Source: Corynebacterium guangdongense
GTDB taxonomy: Bacteria; Actinomycetota; Actinomycetes; Mycobacteriales; Mycobacteriaceae
Direction: 5' to 3'
Length of the DNA stretch: 64,000 bases
NCBI RefSeq assembly: GCF_030408915.1
Contig: NZ_CP047654.1
Span: 248,001-312,000, forward strand
Positions 28,535 through 38,407 of this stretch are shown here, piece after piece. Numbering within the stretch: position 1 is the first letter of the stretch; every line of letters begins with the position of its first letter. The translations under genes and the position numbers were made by a program. The notes under the pieces are model-generated. The model did no database searches and was not told where the DNA came from. It worked only from the letters and a program-made list of their open reading frames with translations.

Positions 28535-29862
28535 CGGGGGAACTCCGGCAGGGCGGGGGACCACAACCAGGCGTCGAGAAGTTCGTCGATCTGCTCCTGG
28601 TTTCCGACGCGGTAGAGCTGGGTACGCAGGTCAACCGGCTCGACGATTGAATGGCGCCCAAAAGAAACGTAGGCGCGGAGAGCCTCGAAGAACGCGGCGT
28701 CACCAAGCAGGACGCGCAGCGCGTGCACCGTCAGCGCACCCCGCTTGTAGACGCGGTCGTCGAACATGTCCTGCGCGCCGGGATCGCCGATGACGAGATC
28801 CTGCGGCTTCATCGCCAAATCCTGGTAGTGCTCCAGGGCCGAATCCGCCGCCGGGTGGCCCTTGTGCTCGAACCACAGCCACTCGCAGTAGCAGGCGAAG
28901 CCCTCGTTGAGCCAGATGTCGTCCCACTGCGCCAGGCCCAGCGAGTTGCCGAACCACTGGTGCGAGAGTTCGTGCGCGACCAGGCGCTCCCACTCCGGCG
29001 TGACCATGTTGGAGCCGAAGATCGACAGGCCCTGGGCCTCCAGCGGAATCTCCAGCTCATCCTCCGTCATCACCACCGTGTAGCGGGGGAAGGGGTAGGG
29101 GCCGAAGATGTTCTCGTAGACCTCGAGCATCTCCTCCTGGTCGCGGAAGGCCTCGCGCGCCTCCTCGAGGAAGCGGCGGGGGACCCAGGCGTCGGTGCGC
29201 GTGCCCAGTTCGAGGCGCGTGTACTCGCCGACCTGCAGCGTCACCAGGTAGGAGGCCAGCGGCTGTGCGGTGCGGTAGTGCCAGGTCGTGGTGGAGCCGG
29301 CGCCCCGCTTGTGGACCAGCTCGCCGTTGCTGATCACCGTGAAGGGGTTGTCGGCGGTGACCCGGATGTCGTAGAGCGCCTTCTCGTCCGGGGTGTCGTC
29401 GCAGGGGAACCAGCTGGGTGCGCCGTTGGGCTGCGAGGCGACGAGGGCGCCGGACTCCAGCTCCTCCCAGCCGATGTCCCCCCAGGTCGTGCGGCGCCCG
29501 CGCGGGTTGCCGCCGTAGCGGATGACCAGCTGGAACTCCGTGTCGGCGCGCAGCGGTTCGGAGAAGGTGATGCGCAGCTTGTTGTCGCTGTGCTTGAAAC
29601 GGGTGACCTTGATGGAGCGGCCGCCCGCGCCCACGGCCGTGACCCGCCGGACGCTGAGGTTGTTCATCAGATCCAGCGTCATCACTCCGAGGTCCTTCCA
29701 CGTCACCACGTCAATGGTCGCGGTGCCGTCGAGCCGGTTCGGCATCACCCGGTACGTCAGATCAAGATGGTAATGGCGGGCGTGGAACCCGAGGTTGAAA
29801 TCAATCCCGGTGTACGCGTCACGCGTACCGGGGACTGGCGTGGTGCGCAGGCGAAGAGTCAT
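28531..29862 (-). CDS. M1 family zinc metallopeptidase (aminopeptidase)
   Basis: The 443-residue protein has the gluzincin motif HELSHQW near residue 294, with the third zinc ligand Glu 18 residues later in WLNEGFACYCEW. The N-terminal half is the beta-sheet saddle domain of M1 enzymes. It is about half the length of PepN because the C-terminal helical domain is absent, as in short actinobacterial members. No signal peptide is visible, so it should trim peptides in the cytoplasm. It is followed by a coupled membrane-protein gene. Confidence 0.88.
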   Translation of the reverse strand: MTLRLRTTPVPGTRDAYTGIDFNLGFHARHYHLDLTYRVMPNRLDGTATIDVVTWKDLGVMTLDLMNNLSVRRVTAVGAGGRSIKVTRFKHSDNKLRITFSEPLRADTEFQLVIRYGGNPRGRRTTWGDIGWEELESGALVASQPNGAPSWFPCDDTPDEKALYDIRVTADNPFTVISNGELVHKRGAGSTTTWHYRTAQPLASYLVTLQVGEYTRLELGTRTDAWVPRRFLEEAREAFRDQEEMLEVYENIFGPYPFPRYTVVMTEDELEIPLEAQGLSIFGSNMVTPEWERLVAHELSHQWFGNSLGLAQWDDIWLNEGFACYCEWLWFEHKGHPAADSALEHYQDLAMKPQDLVIGDPGAQDMFDDRVYKRGALTVHALRVLLGDAAFFEALRAYVSFGRHSIVEPVDLRTQLYRVGNQEQIDELLDAWLWSPALPEFPR

Positions 29863-29922
29863 GATTTCGCCAATGCTACTAGGCCCTTCGCTTGTCGACG
29901 CCGCGTGGTCCCCGCCCCACAC

Positions 29923-31908
29923 CTACCCCAGTTTCTCGACCAGCCAGGAGTAGATGAGCGATTCCACCCGGGCGACCTGGTCGTTGTCGGAGGCGCCGGC
30001 GTGGCCGCCGCCGGTGTTCTCGAAGTAGTCCACCGGCTGACCGGCCTCGGCCAGCGCCCTGGCGAAGAGTCGTGCGTGGGCGGGGTGGACGCGGTCGTCG
30101 CGGGTGGAGGAGGTCACCAGCGCCGGCGGGTAGGGCACCGTGGCGGAGACGTTGTGGAGCGGGGACCAGGATTCCAGGGCCCGGCGCTCCTCGTCGACGC
30201 GCGGGTCGCCGTACTCCGCCATCCACGACGCGCCGGCGAGCCACTCGTGGTAGCGCAGCATGTCGGTCAGCGGCACCTGGACCACCGAGGCGCCGAAAGC
30301 CGAGGGGTACCGGTTCAGGGCGCCGGCGGTGAGCAGGCCACCGTTGGAGCCGCCGCGGATGCCCAGCTGGTCCGGGGTGCAGTAACCGCGCTCGACGACG
30401 TCCCGGAGCACGGCCTCGTGGTCCTCCCACACCTTGTGCCGGTTGGTCTTGACCACCTGGGAGTGCCATTCGGGGCCGAATTCGCCGCCGCCGCGGAGGT
30501 TGGGCTGGACGTAGTGGCGGCCGCCCTCAAGCCAGGCCAGGCCCTGCACGGGTGAGTACCCCGGGGTCAGGGAGACCTCGAAGCCGCCGTAACCGCCACA
30601 CAGGGTGGGGCGAGCCCCGAGGGAGAAGTCGCCGGTGATGAAGTACGGGATCTCGGTGCCGTCGGCGGAGGTGGCCCAGTGCTGGCGGGTTTCGAGTCCC
30701 TCGGCGTCGAAAAGCGCGGGCGTCTGTTTGGCGACGCGCAGTTCCGCCGCGCCCTCGGCCGGGGCCCAGCGGTAGAGGGTCGGCGGGGTGGTCGGGGAGG
30801 AGACGGAGAGCCAGATCTCGTCACCGTCGAGGTGCGAGGTGGCGACGACGGAGGCGGTGGCGGCCGCCGGCAGTTCGAGGTCGATGACCCCGGCGCTGAA
30901 GGAGAGCGGGACCAGGGAGACGGCGGTGGCGACGTCGTCGAGCACCGTCAGCACGAGGTAGTTCTCCGTGAACGCCATCGAGCGCAGTGAGGTGTGCGCC
31001 GTGGGCTGGAAGACGAGCATGAAGTCACGGCTGCCGGCGAGGAAGTCCTCCAGCAGCATGACGCCAAGGCCGCCGGCGGGGACGCCGTGCACCGCGGTCC
31101 GCGGATGAATGAGCAGGAACTGCTGGTGGATGACGGATTCGCAGTCCTCGGGAAGCTCGAGGACCTGGAGGCCGGCGTCGGTGCTCACGGCCACGCGGGA
31201 GGAGTAGAAGTCCATCGCCCGGGTGACGGTGATGCGGCCGGTGAGGGGTTCGGACCAGGCGCCGATGAGGACGTCGTCGGGGGAGCAGGTCGCGTAGACC
31301 TCGGCGTCGGCGATGGCGTCGCCGCGGCGCCACAGGCGGACCTGGGCGGGGTAGCCGGAGGTGGTCAGCGAGCCCTCGCCGAAGTCGGTGCCGACCAGCA
31401 GGGTGTCCTCGTCGACCCAGGAGACGTCGGACTTGGCCTCGGGCAGGGTGAAGCCCCCCTCGATGAAGGAACGGGAGTTGAGGGAGAACTCGCGCACGAC
31501 GGTGGCGTCGGCGCCGCCGCGCGAGAGGCGCAGCAGCGCCCGGTCGTTGGCCGGAACGAGCACGTGCGCGCCCTTCCAGACCCAGTCCTCGTCCTCCTCG
31601 CGGGCCAGGGCGTCGACGTCGACGAGCACTTCCCACTCGGGATCCTCGCTGAGGTAGGAGTCGAGGGTGGTGCGGCGCCACACGCCCCGGACGTGCGAGG
31701 CGTCGCGCCAGAAGTTGTAGAGGTGCTCGCCGCGCCGGGTGACATAGGGGATGCGCGCGTCGGTGTCGAGGGCGGCGCGGATGCGTTCGCGCAGCTCGGC
31801 GCGCGGGTAGGCGGCTTCGGTGTTCTCGGACCAGTCGACGGCCCAGGCGAGCGCCTCCTCGCCTTCGACGGGCACCAGCAGTTCGGGGTTGATCGTGTGG
31901 CGGCTCAT
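29923..31908 (-). CDS. Prolyl oligopeptidase family serine peptidase (S9)
   Basis: The 661-residue protein combines an N-terminal beta-propeller (about residues 60-400) with a C-terminal alpha/beta hydrolase domain. The catalytic set is visible: GGSNGGLLT with Ser near residue 520, SSTRDDRVHPAHA with the Asp near 600, and GGGHAGASD with the His near 636. These enzymes cleave short peptides, often after proline. There is no signal peptide, so it is cytoplasmic. It lies 60 bases upstream of the M1 peptidase gene on the same strand, forming a peptide-degradation pair. Confidence 0.9.
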   Translation of the reverse strand: MSRHTINPELLVPVEGEEALAWAVDWSENTEAAYPRAELRERIRAALDTDARIPYVTRRGEHLYNFWRDASHVRGVWRRTTLDSYLSEDPEWEVLVDVDALAREEDEDWVWKGAHVLVPANDRALLRLSRGGADATVVREFSLNSRSFIEGGFTLPEAKSDVSWVDEDTLLVGTDFGEGSLTTSGYPAQVRLWRRGDAIADAEVYATCSPDDVLIGAWSEPLTGRITVTRAMDFYSSRVAVSTDAGLQVLELPEDCESVIHQQFLLIHPRTAVHGVPAGGLGVMLLEDFLAGSRDFMLVFQPTAHTSLRSMAFTENYLVLTVLDDVATAVSLVPLSFSAGVIDLELPAAATASVVATSHLDGDEIWLSVSSPTTPPTLYRWAPAEGAAELRVAKQTPALFDAEGLETRQHWATSADGTEIPYFITGDFSLGARPTLCGGYGGFEVSLTPGYSPVQGLAWLEGGRHYVQPNLRGGGEFGPEWHSQVVKTNRHKVWEDHEAVLRDVVERGYCTPDQLGIRGGSNGGLLTAGALNRYPSAFGASVVQVPLTDMLRYHEWLAGASWMAEYGDPRVDEERRALESWSPLHNVSATVPYPPALVTSSTRDDRVHPAHARLFARALAEAGQPVDYFENTGGGHAGASDNDQVARVESLIYSWLVEKLG

Positions 31909-31920
31909 AATCTGATGAGC

Positions 31921-32598
31921 CTACTGGAGTCGGGTGAAGCGCTCGGCGGCGTCCGCCGGGCCGGTGACCATGATGATGTCGCCTTCATGGGGGATTTCGT
32001 GGCCGCTGGCATGATGCCAGCGACCGCCCGGGTTCTTCAGGGCGACGACGTGGAGCTGACTGGTGAGGGCGTCCGTGAGCGGTTTGCCGAGCAGCGGGGC
32101 CGGCGCGTGCGCGACGAGGATGACGAAGTCCTCGGAGTAGGCCTGGTAGTCGAGGAGGTTTCCGCCGATGACGTGCGCGGTGCGCTTGCCGGTGTCGGCG
32201 TCGGGAAAGACGACGTGATGGACGCCGAGCTGGGTGAGGATTTTGCCGTGCGCGCTTGTCGACGCCTTCGCCCACACGTGCGGCACCCCGGCGGACAGGG
32301 CCAGCGACGCCGTGAGCACGGAGGCGTCCAATTTGCTGATCGCGACGATGACGCGGTCGAAGTCGGCGATGCCGAGCTGCTCGAAGGCGGTCTCGTTGGA
32401 GACGTCGGCGACGACCACCTTCGTCAGCAGGTCGGCGTGCGCCTGGACGGGTGCGTGGTCGAGGTCGACGCCGAGGACGGGCACGCCCATGGACTCCAGC
32501 TCGAGGGCGACGGCGGAGCCGAAGCGGCCGAGCCCGAGGACGGCGATGGCGTCCGGGGTGGTGCCCGAGCGGATGTCGCGGTGCAGGAAGTTAGCCAA
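31921..32598 (-). CDS. TrkA/KtrA-type potassium uptake regulatory subunit
   Basis: The 225-residue cytoplasmic protein has an RCK N domain with the nucleotide-binding GLGRFGSAVA near residue 24 and a VDLD acidic end to strand two, and an RCK C domain from about residue 140. It gates the TrkH channel according to bound ATP/ADP or NADH. The ATG overlaps the end of the trkH-like gene by eight bases, so the two subunits are co-translated. Confidence 0.9.
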   Translation of the reverse strand: MANFLHRDIRSGTTPDAIAVLGLGRFGSAVALELESMGVPVLGVDLDHAPVQAHADLLTKVVVADVSNETAFEQLGIADFDRVIVAISKLDASVLTASLALSAGVPHVWAKASTSAHGKILTQLGVHHVVFPDADTGKRTAHVIGGNLLDYQAYSEDFVILVAHAPAPLLGKPLTDALTSQLHVVALKNPGGRWHHASGHEIPHEGDIIMVTGPADAAERFTRLQ

Positions 32599-33955
32599 TG
32601 ATCGGCCTTTCGGTGGGGAATTCGTACTGGCGGGTGGGTTGGCGGCGCGCCAGGGAGTTGGCGAGGGTGATGGGGCCGAGGCGCCCGATGAACATGCAGG
32701 CCATGAGGGTCAGTTGGGCGGCCGGGGGCAGGGCGGCGGTGATGCCGGTGGACAGTCCGACCGTGGCGAAGGCGCTGACCACCTCGTAGAGCACGATCCC
32801 CAGGTCGAAGGGGGACAGCGCCAGGACGACGCCGGTGGCGAGGAGGACGACGCCTGCGCCGAGGGTGACGACGGCGATGGCCTCGCGCTGCACCGCCGAG
32901 GGGATGCGGCGGCCGAAGGCGGCGACGTCGGTGCGGTTGAGGTAGGCGGAGCGCGCCACCAGCACCAGGACCAGCACCGTGGTGATCTTCAGGCCGCCAC
33001 CGGTGCCGGCGGGGCCGGTGCCGATGATCATGAGGATGTCCATGAGGAACCAGGAGCCCTCGTTGAGCTGGGCGATGTCGACGGAATTGAAGCCGGCGGT
33101 GCGGGTGAAGGCCGACTGCGCGAAGGCGTTGAGGATCTTGTCCCCGACGCTCAGGGGGCCGAGCGTGGCGGGGTTGCGCCATTCGTTGACCAGCAGCAGC
33201 AGGGTGCCGACGCCGAGCAGGCCCGCCGTGCCGAGCAGGACGAGCCTGGTGTTGAGGGCCCACTTCCGCGGCAGCCGGTAGGTGCGGGCCAGGTCCACGA
33301 TCACCGGGAAGCCCAGACCGCCGAGGATGACCGCCCCGCAGATCGGCAGCAGGACGCCCCAGTCGGAGGCGAAGTCCATCAGGCTGAGCGAATAGAGCGC
33401 GAAGCCCGCGTTGTTGAACGCACTGACCGCGTGGAAAACCCCGTGCCACAGCGCACGCGCCGGGGAGTAGTCGTACTGGAGCTGGAACCACATCGCCAGC
33501 CACAGCGCGGTGAGGGCCTCGATGAGCAGGGTCCAGCCCGCGATGCGCAGCAGCGTCTGCCCCAAAGACCCCATGCCGTCGCTGCGCGTCATGGAGGCCA
33601 CGGTGATGCGCTCGCGCAGGCCCATGCGCAGAGCGAGCAACCGGGCGAGCACCGAGGCCAGGGTCATGACGCCGAAGCCGCCGACCTGGATCAGCCCGAC
33701 GATGACGGCCTGCCCGAGAATCGACCAGTGCGTGGCGGTGTCCACCACGATGAGCCCGGTCACGCATAGCGCGGAGACAGTGGTGAAGGCCGCAGCCAAG
33801 GCGTCGGTGGATGTACCGTCCGCGGAGGAGGCGGGCAGCATCAGCACCAGCGTGCCCACGACGACGGCGACGGCGAAGCCTGCGACCGTGACCCGCGAGG
33901 GGCTGGCCTGAAGGGCGAGGCGGGCTCGCCTCGCCACGCCGGGGGAATTACTCAC
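32591..33955 (-). CDS. TrkH/KtrB-type potassium transporter membrane subunit
   Basis: The 454-residue membrane protein shows the repeated pore-loop motifs of the Trk/Ktr family, including TTVSALCVTGL early, HAVSAFNNAGF, TRTAGFNSVDI and FATVGLSTG, which form the four selectivity filters. It imports K+ with the TrkA-like partner encoded downstream. I chose the GTG at 33955 because a TAGCAT -10 box ends eight bases before it; an ATG at 33991 would add twelve residues. Confidence 0.9.
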   Translation of the reverse strand: MSNSPGVARRARLALQASPSRVTVAGFAVAVVVGTLVLMLPASSADGTSTDALAAAFTTVSALCVTGLIVVDTATHWSILGQAVIVGLIQVGGFGVMTLASVLARLLALRMGLRERITVASMTRSDGMGSLGQTLLRIAGWTLLIEALTALWLAMWFQLQYDYSPARALWHGVFHAVSAFNNAGFALYSLSLMDFASDWGVLLPICGAVILGGLGFPVIVDLARTYRLPRKWALNTRLVLLGTAGLLGVGTLLLLVNEWRNPATLGPLSVGDKILNAFAQSAFTRTAGFNSVDIAQLNEGSWFLMDILMIIGTGPAGTGGGLKITTVLVLVLVARSAYLNRTDVAAFGRRIPSAVQREAIAVVTLGAGVVLLATGVVLALSPFDLGIVLYEVVSAFATVGLSTGITAALPPAAQLTLMACMFIGRLGPITLANSLARRQPTRQYEFPTERPIIG

Positions 33956-33963
33956 GAGCGGAA

Positions 33964-33969
33964 ATGCTA
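33964..33969 (-). promoter_or_regulatory. -10 box TAGCAT for trkHA (leaderless)
   Basis: On the minus strand TAGCAT ends eight bases before the GTG at 33955. Confidence 0.4.
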
Positions 33970-34058
33970 CTCGCTCCCGGGCGGGGTGCATCCCCTGAAA
34001 GACGGAGGGGCCGGTCGAGGTCCTTGACGCCGCCGGGCCGGTGCCGCGCACGAGAAGA

Positions 34059-34088
34059 CCCCGGGGACGCGCTGACGCGTCACCGGGG
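34059..34088 (-). terminator. Composite hairpin after the mycolyltransferase gene
   Basis: CCCCGG (34059-34064) pairs with CCGGGG (34083-34088); inside, GACGCG (34066-34071) pairs with CGCGTC (34076-34081) around a CTGA loop, with one G/A mismatch. It begins 23 bases past the stop codon. A G-rich (GGGGGCC) run separates it from the gene. Confidence 0.7.
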
Positions 34089-34111
34089 CCGGGGGCCGGG
34101 GGCCGGGCGGT

Positions 34112-35239
34112 TTAGCCGAAGAAGGCGCGCTCGAAGGTCGGCCAGGACAGCTGCAGATCGTCCCGCCAGGAGGGCCAGGAGTGGGTGCCCGTGTTACGGA
34201 AGTTCCAGTCGGCCGGGATGCCGAGGGAGTCCAGCTTTGCCTTCATGTCGTGGGTGCAGCCGTTGGAGGCCGCCTCGATGATGCCGCCCTCGAACTGCAG
34301 GACGGCGGCGTTGGCGGAGGCGATGGCCGGGTCGACGCCACGAGCGGTGTAGTAACCGGCCATGTCGGTCTCGCCGGCGAGGCCGGAGCCGTTGGAGATG
34401 TACATCTCGGTGCCGCGCAGACCGGCGGCGTTGACGAGGGCGTCGTTGTACAGGTTGTGGCTGCCGCCCAGGGGGCCGAGCATGGTCTGCGGGTTGCTGC
34501 CGCCGCGATCCAGGGTCAGGCCGGTGAAGCCGTAGGTGATCGGGGTGGAGGTGGAGTAGCAGCCCGAGAACGCGCCCGCGGCGTCGTAGAAGCCGGTGTT
34601 GTGGGCGGCGAACAGCAGGGCGGAGGTCGCCGACATGGAGAAGCCGATGATGCCGCGCTGGTTACCGGCGTCGAGGTAGTTCTCGATCGGACCCGGCAGC
34701 TCCTTGGTCAGGAAGGTCTCCCACTTCTGCGGGCCGGTCAGGTAGCCGGAGTTCGGGGTGCCGAGCCAGTCCATGTAGTAGGAGAAGGCGCCGGCCATCG
34801 GAATGACGACGTTGACGCCCTTGCCCGAGTAGAAGTCGATGGTGCCCTCGTGATCGGCCGTGCTCGGGTTCAGGGTGAACCAGTCGTTGTTCTGCTCGGC
34901 GCCGCCGGCGCCGTTGAGCAGGTAGATCGTCGGGGCGTCGGCGACGCGCCTGCCCTGCGGGTCGGTCGCCGGGATGACGGCGAGCGGAATGTCACGGCCC
35001 ATGGACGGGGAGTAGGCCTTCAGCTTCAGGACGCGGTCCGCGTTCTGGTCCGCGATTTTGACCCACGTGCGGTCCGAGGGCTGGGTGAACTCCGAGATCG
35101 TGGACTGCGCGACGTCGCCGGCGACCTGTGCCGGGGTGACGTCGGCCGCGCCGGCGACCGGGGCTGCGACGCCGGACATTCCGGCGCCGAGGGCAATTGC
35201 GATAGCCGCCGGGGCAGCCAGCTTACGAAGCAGTTTCAT
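34112..35239 (-). CDS. Secreted trehalose corynomycolyl transferase (antigen 85 family)
   Basis: The 375-residue protein starts with a Sec signal peptide (MKLLRKLAAPAAIAIALGAG.., cleavage near residue 31). The Ag85-type alpha/beta hydrolase core includes YLLNGAGGAEQNNDW, the nucleophile elbow GFSMSA (Ser near 199), and THSWPSW with the catalytic His near 353. Such enzymes move corynomycolate between trehalose monomycolate and trehalose dimycolate, arabinogalactan or proteins in the mycomembrane. The length is close to C. glutamicum Cmt/MytC proteins rather than the longer PS1-type. It is divergent from the 36-aa peptide gene at 35563. Confidence 0.92.
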   Translation of the reverse strand: MKLLRKLAAPAAIAIALGAGMSGVAAPVAGAADVTPAQVAGDVAQSTISEFTQPSDRTWVKIADQNADRVLKLKAYSPSMGRDIPLAVIPATDPQGRRVADAPTIYLLNGAGGAEQNNDWFTLNPSTADHEGTIDFYSGKGVNVVIPMAGAFSYYMDWLGTPNSGYLTGPQKWETFLTKELPGPIENYLDAGNQRGIIGFSMSATSALLFAAHNTGFYDAAGAFSGCYSTSTPITYGFTGLTLDRGGSNPQTMLGPLGGSHNLYNDALVNAAGLRGTEMYISNGSGLAGETDMAGYYTARGVDPAIASANAAVLQFEGGIIEAASNGCTHDMKAKLDSLGIPADWNFRNTGTHSWPSWRDDLQLSWPTFERAFFG

Positions 35240-35562
35240 CTGTCTCTCTTCCGCTTTACTTTCACCGTGACCGTGGGGGAGAGGCCGGGGTGCGTCAAAG
35301 CTTGTATCGGGGCACCTGTAACAATCGTTAGCAAACGCTCGGAATTAAACCTTGGCTCGAATCTTGGCATGTTTTCAGGCGCTGCGCACCATCGGACGCG
35401 CATCGTGGGGAAAATACCGGCGTTGCCAGTGGTGAGCAAGTGAGAATCGTGTCATAATGTTGCCAGAATTTCCTGAGGTCCCCAGGGCCGGAATGTAACG
35501 ATCGCCGGCCCTTCCGGGATGAACTCAGGGAGCAATCCTCCACCCAGCGAAAGGCAACGCGC
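35240..35562. promoter_or_regulatory. Divergent promoter region, mycolyltransferase / 36-aa peptide
   Basis: The 323-base gap holds no further convincing gene. It is clearly lower in GC than its surroundings, as expected for two promoters. On the plus strand CATAAT at 35453-35458 is a plausible -10 for the peptide gene, giving a leader of roughly 100 bases. The AAAGG SD sits seven bases before the ATG at 35563. Confidence 0.45.
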
Positions 35563-35673
35563 ATGTCCATTGTCGAGCAGATTCAGCTTCAGATCAACGA
35601 GATTCTCGGTGCCGCCCTGCACCTCGGCTCCTCCACCTCCTCCCAGATCGCCCTGAGCCTGGGCTTCTTCTAG
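35563..35673 (+). CDS. 36-residue peptide, candidate secreted/mycomembrane peptide
   Basis: The gene has an ATG with AAAGG upstream, a stop at 35671-35673, and a 20-bp perfect terminator stem 11 bases later. The product has an acidic N-terminal half (MSIVEQIQLQINEILG) and a hydrophobic, Ser-rich C-terminal half with an SSTSS cluster, ending LGFF. It contains no Lys or Arg and no signal peptide. These traits are shared with corynebacterial PorA/PorH porins, which are 45-57 residues, lack signal peptides and are O-mycoloylated on Ser. The divergent mycolyltransferase gene strengthens the link. I do not recognise a family; function is inferred from form and context. Confidence 0.6.
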   Translation: MSIVEQIQLQINEILGAALHLGSSTSSQIALSLGFF

Positions 35674-35684
35674 GAGTCTGGGTG

Positions 35685-35731
35685 ACGACGCCCGATCCCC
35701 CACCCCACAAAGGTGGGGGATCGGGCGTCGT
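35685..35731 (+). terminator. 20-bp perfect-stem terminator after the 36-aa peptide gene
   Basis: The arm at 35685-35704 and its exact reverse complement at 35712-35731 flank a 7-base loop CCACAAA. Twenty uninterrupted base pairs is the longest stem in this window, consistent with a highly transcribed short gene insulated from lpd. Confidence 0.9.
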
Positions 35732-35766
35732 CGTGCCCTGTGGCCCGCGTCAATAAGCTTCCGGGG

Positions 35767-35778
35767 GGTAGATACCCT
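35767..35778. promoter_or_regulatory. Palindrome GGGTAGATACCC upstream of lpd
   Basis: GGGTA and TACCC flank GA at 35767-35778, about 45 bases before the lpd start, preceded by a GGGGGGT run. G4-6T and ACCC elements are the kind recognised by RamA in C. glutamicum; that link is an inference. Confidence 0.35.
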
Positions 35779-35808
35779 CTTTCTTGCGACGTTCCGGGGC
35801 GCACGCCG

Positions 35809-35814
35809 TATCCT
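35809..35814 (+). promoter_or_regulatory. -10 box TATCCT for lpd (leaderless)
   Basis: TATCCT ends six bases before the lpd ATG, with a possible -35 TTGCGA at 35784-35789. No SD is present. Confidence 0.5.
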
Positions 35815-35820
35815 TGGGCC

Positions 35821-37233
<1,413 letters not shown>

Positions 37234-37263
37234 GCACGTAGAGTCGGGCGTGAACGTTTGAAC

Positions 37264-37300
37264 GCGGCCGGGAGGACCATCGCCTGGTCCTTCCGGCCGC
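37264..37300 (+). terminator. 16-bp stem terminator after lpd
   Basis: GCGGCCGG (37264-37271) plus AGGACCA (37273-37279) pair with TGGTCCT (37285-37291) plus CCGGCCGC (37293-37300); the one unmatched position can form a G-U pair. The loop is five bases. Confidence 0.8.
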
Positions 37301-37336
37301 CGTCGTTTCCCCACCCATGTTCAGGAGGCTGGCACC

Positions 37337-38407
37337 GTGCGAATCGGAATTGTGGCGGATCGCGGGCAACCGGCCGCAGACGTCGCCCGGGTGCTTCAGG
37401 GCCTTGAGGACGACGACGCCCTGAAGGGCGTCAACGTCGACATGGTCACCGGCACCCTCCCCATGACGGAGGAGGGGGAGGTGCAGCTCGAGCGTTACGG
37501 TCCGAGCATGCGCACGGCCCGTGACTGGGACCGGCTCATCTACGTCACCGACCTGCCACTGACCACCCGGCGCCGGCCGGTGGTGAGCCAGACGTCCACG
37601 GACGGCAACGATGTCCTTCTCAGCACCCCGGCCTTCGGTGCTGTGCTGGGCCGGCGCCGCCTGGGCAAGGAACTGAGGTCCCTGCTCACCGGTGGGGGCC
37701 CGGTCCACGGGGTGGAGGTGGCCGAGCCGGGCGATTCCTCGGCCTCGTCGCGGGTGCTTGACCGGCCAGGACGCAGCCTCAGCCTCATCGGCGGCATGGT
37801 CCGGGCGAATCAGCCGGGAAGTATCCTGCCCGCGATGGCCGGATCTCTCGCGGCCATGGCGGCCACCGGGGGCTTCGGCGTGTTCTACGGCTCGATCTGG
37901 AACCTCTCGGAGGCGATGGGGGCGTGGCGGCTGGCCGTGCTGTCCGTGATGGCGGTGACCGTCTTCTCCGCCTGGCTCATCGTGCGCAACCGCCTGTGGG
38001 TGCGCCGGGGCACACAGCAGTCCCGCTGGCGGGAGAACATCGACAACATCGTCACGCTGCTGACGATCGTGTTGACGGTGCTGCTGATGTTTGTGGTGGC
38101 GGCGGCGGGCATGGCGCTTCTCTCCGTGGTGGTGGTCCCTGGGGATTACCTGAAAGCAGAACTTGAGGAACCGGCCAGCTGGGCCTCCTACGTGCGGATC
38201 GGGTGGCTCTCCGCCGCGCTGGGGACTTTCGCCGGTGCGATCGGCTCCAACTTCGATCGATCGGTGGAGATTCGATCTGCGATCTACACCGTGCGCGAGT
38301 ACGAACGCCGCCGGGCGGTGGCCGAACGAATTGAGGAGGCCGAGCGGGAGGGCACCCTCCATGACGAGGACTTCATCCAGCGAATGAGGGTGTGGGACAG
38401 TGATTGA
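37337..38407 (+). CDS. Membrane protein of unknown function between lpd and sdhC
   Basis: The 356-residue protein has a soluble N-terminal domain of about 155 residues (RIGIVADRGQPAADVARVLQGLEDD), then two pairs of hydrophobic helices around residues 155-215 and 240-270, another near 285-305, and a charged cytoplasmic tail rich in Arg and Glu. The start is GTG at 37337 with AGGAGG upstream. I do not recognise a named family; similar proteins occur in corynebacteria. It is bracketed by the lpd terminator and the sdh promoter region, so it is probably expressed alone. Confidence 0.75.
   Translation: MRIGIVADRGQPAADVARVLQGLEDDDALKGVNVDMVTGTLPMTEEGEVQLERYGPSMRTARDWDRLIYVTDLPLTTRRRPVVSQTSTDGNDVLLSTPAFGAVLGRRRLGKELRSLLTGGGPVHGVEVAEPGDSSASSRVLDRPGRSLSLIGGMVRANQPGSILPAMAGSLAAMAATGGFGVFYGSIWNLSEAMGAWRLAVLSVMAVTVFSAWLIVRNRLWVRRGTQQSRWRENIDNIVTLLTIVLTVLLMFVVAAAGMALLSVVVVPGDYLKAELEEPASWASYVRIGWLSAALGTFAGAIGSNFDRSVEIRSAIYTVREYERRRAVAERIEEAEREGTLHDEDFIQRMRVWDSD

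Noticed and set aside
34083..34105. G-rich GGGGGCC repeats after the mycolyltransferase terminator
   Set aside because: Only about three short copies; likely simple-sequence drift next to the hairpin. A G-quadruplex is possible but not supported further.
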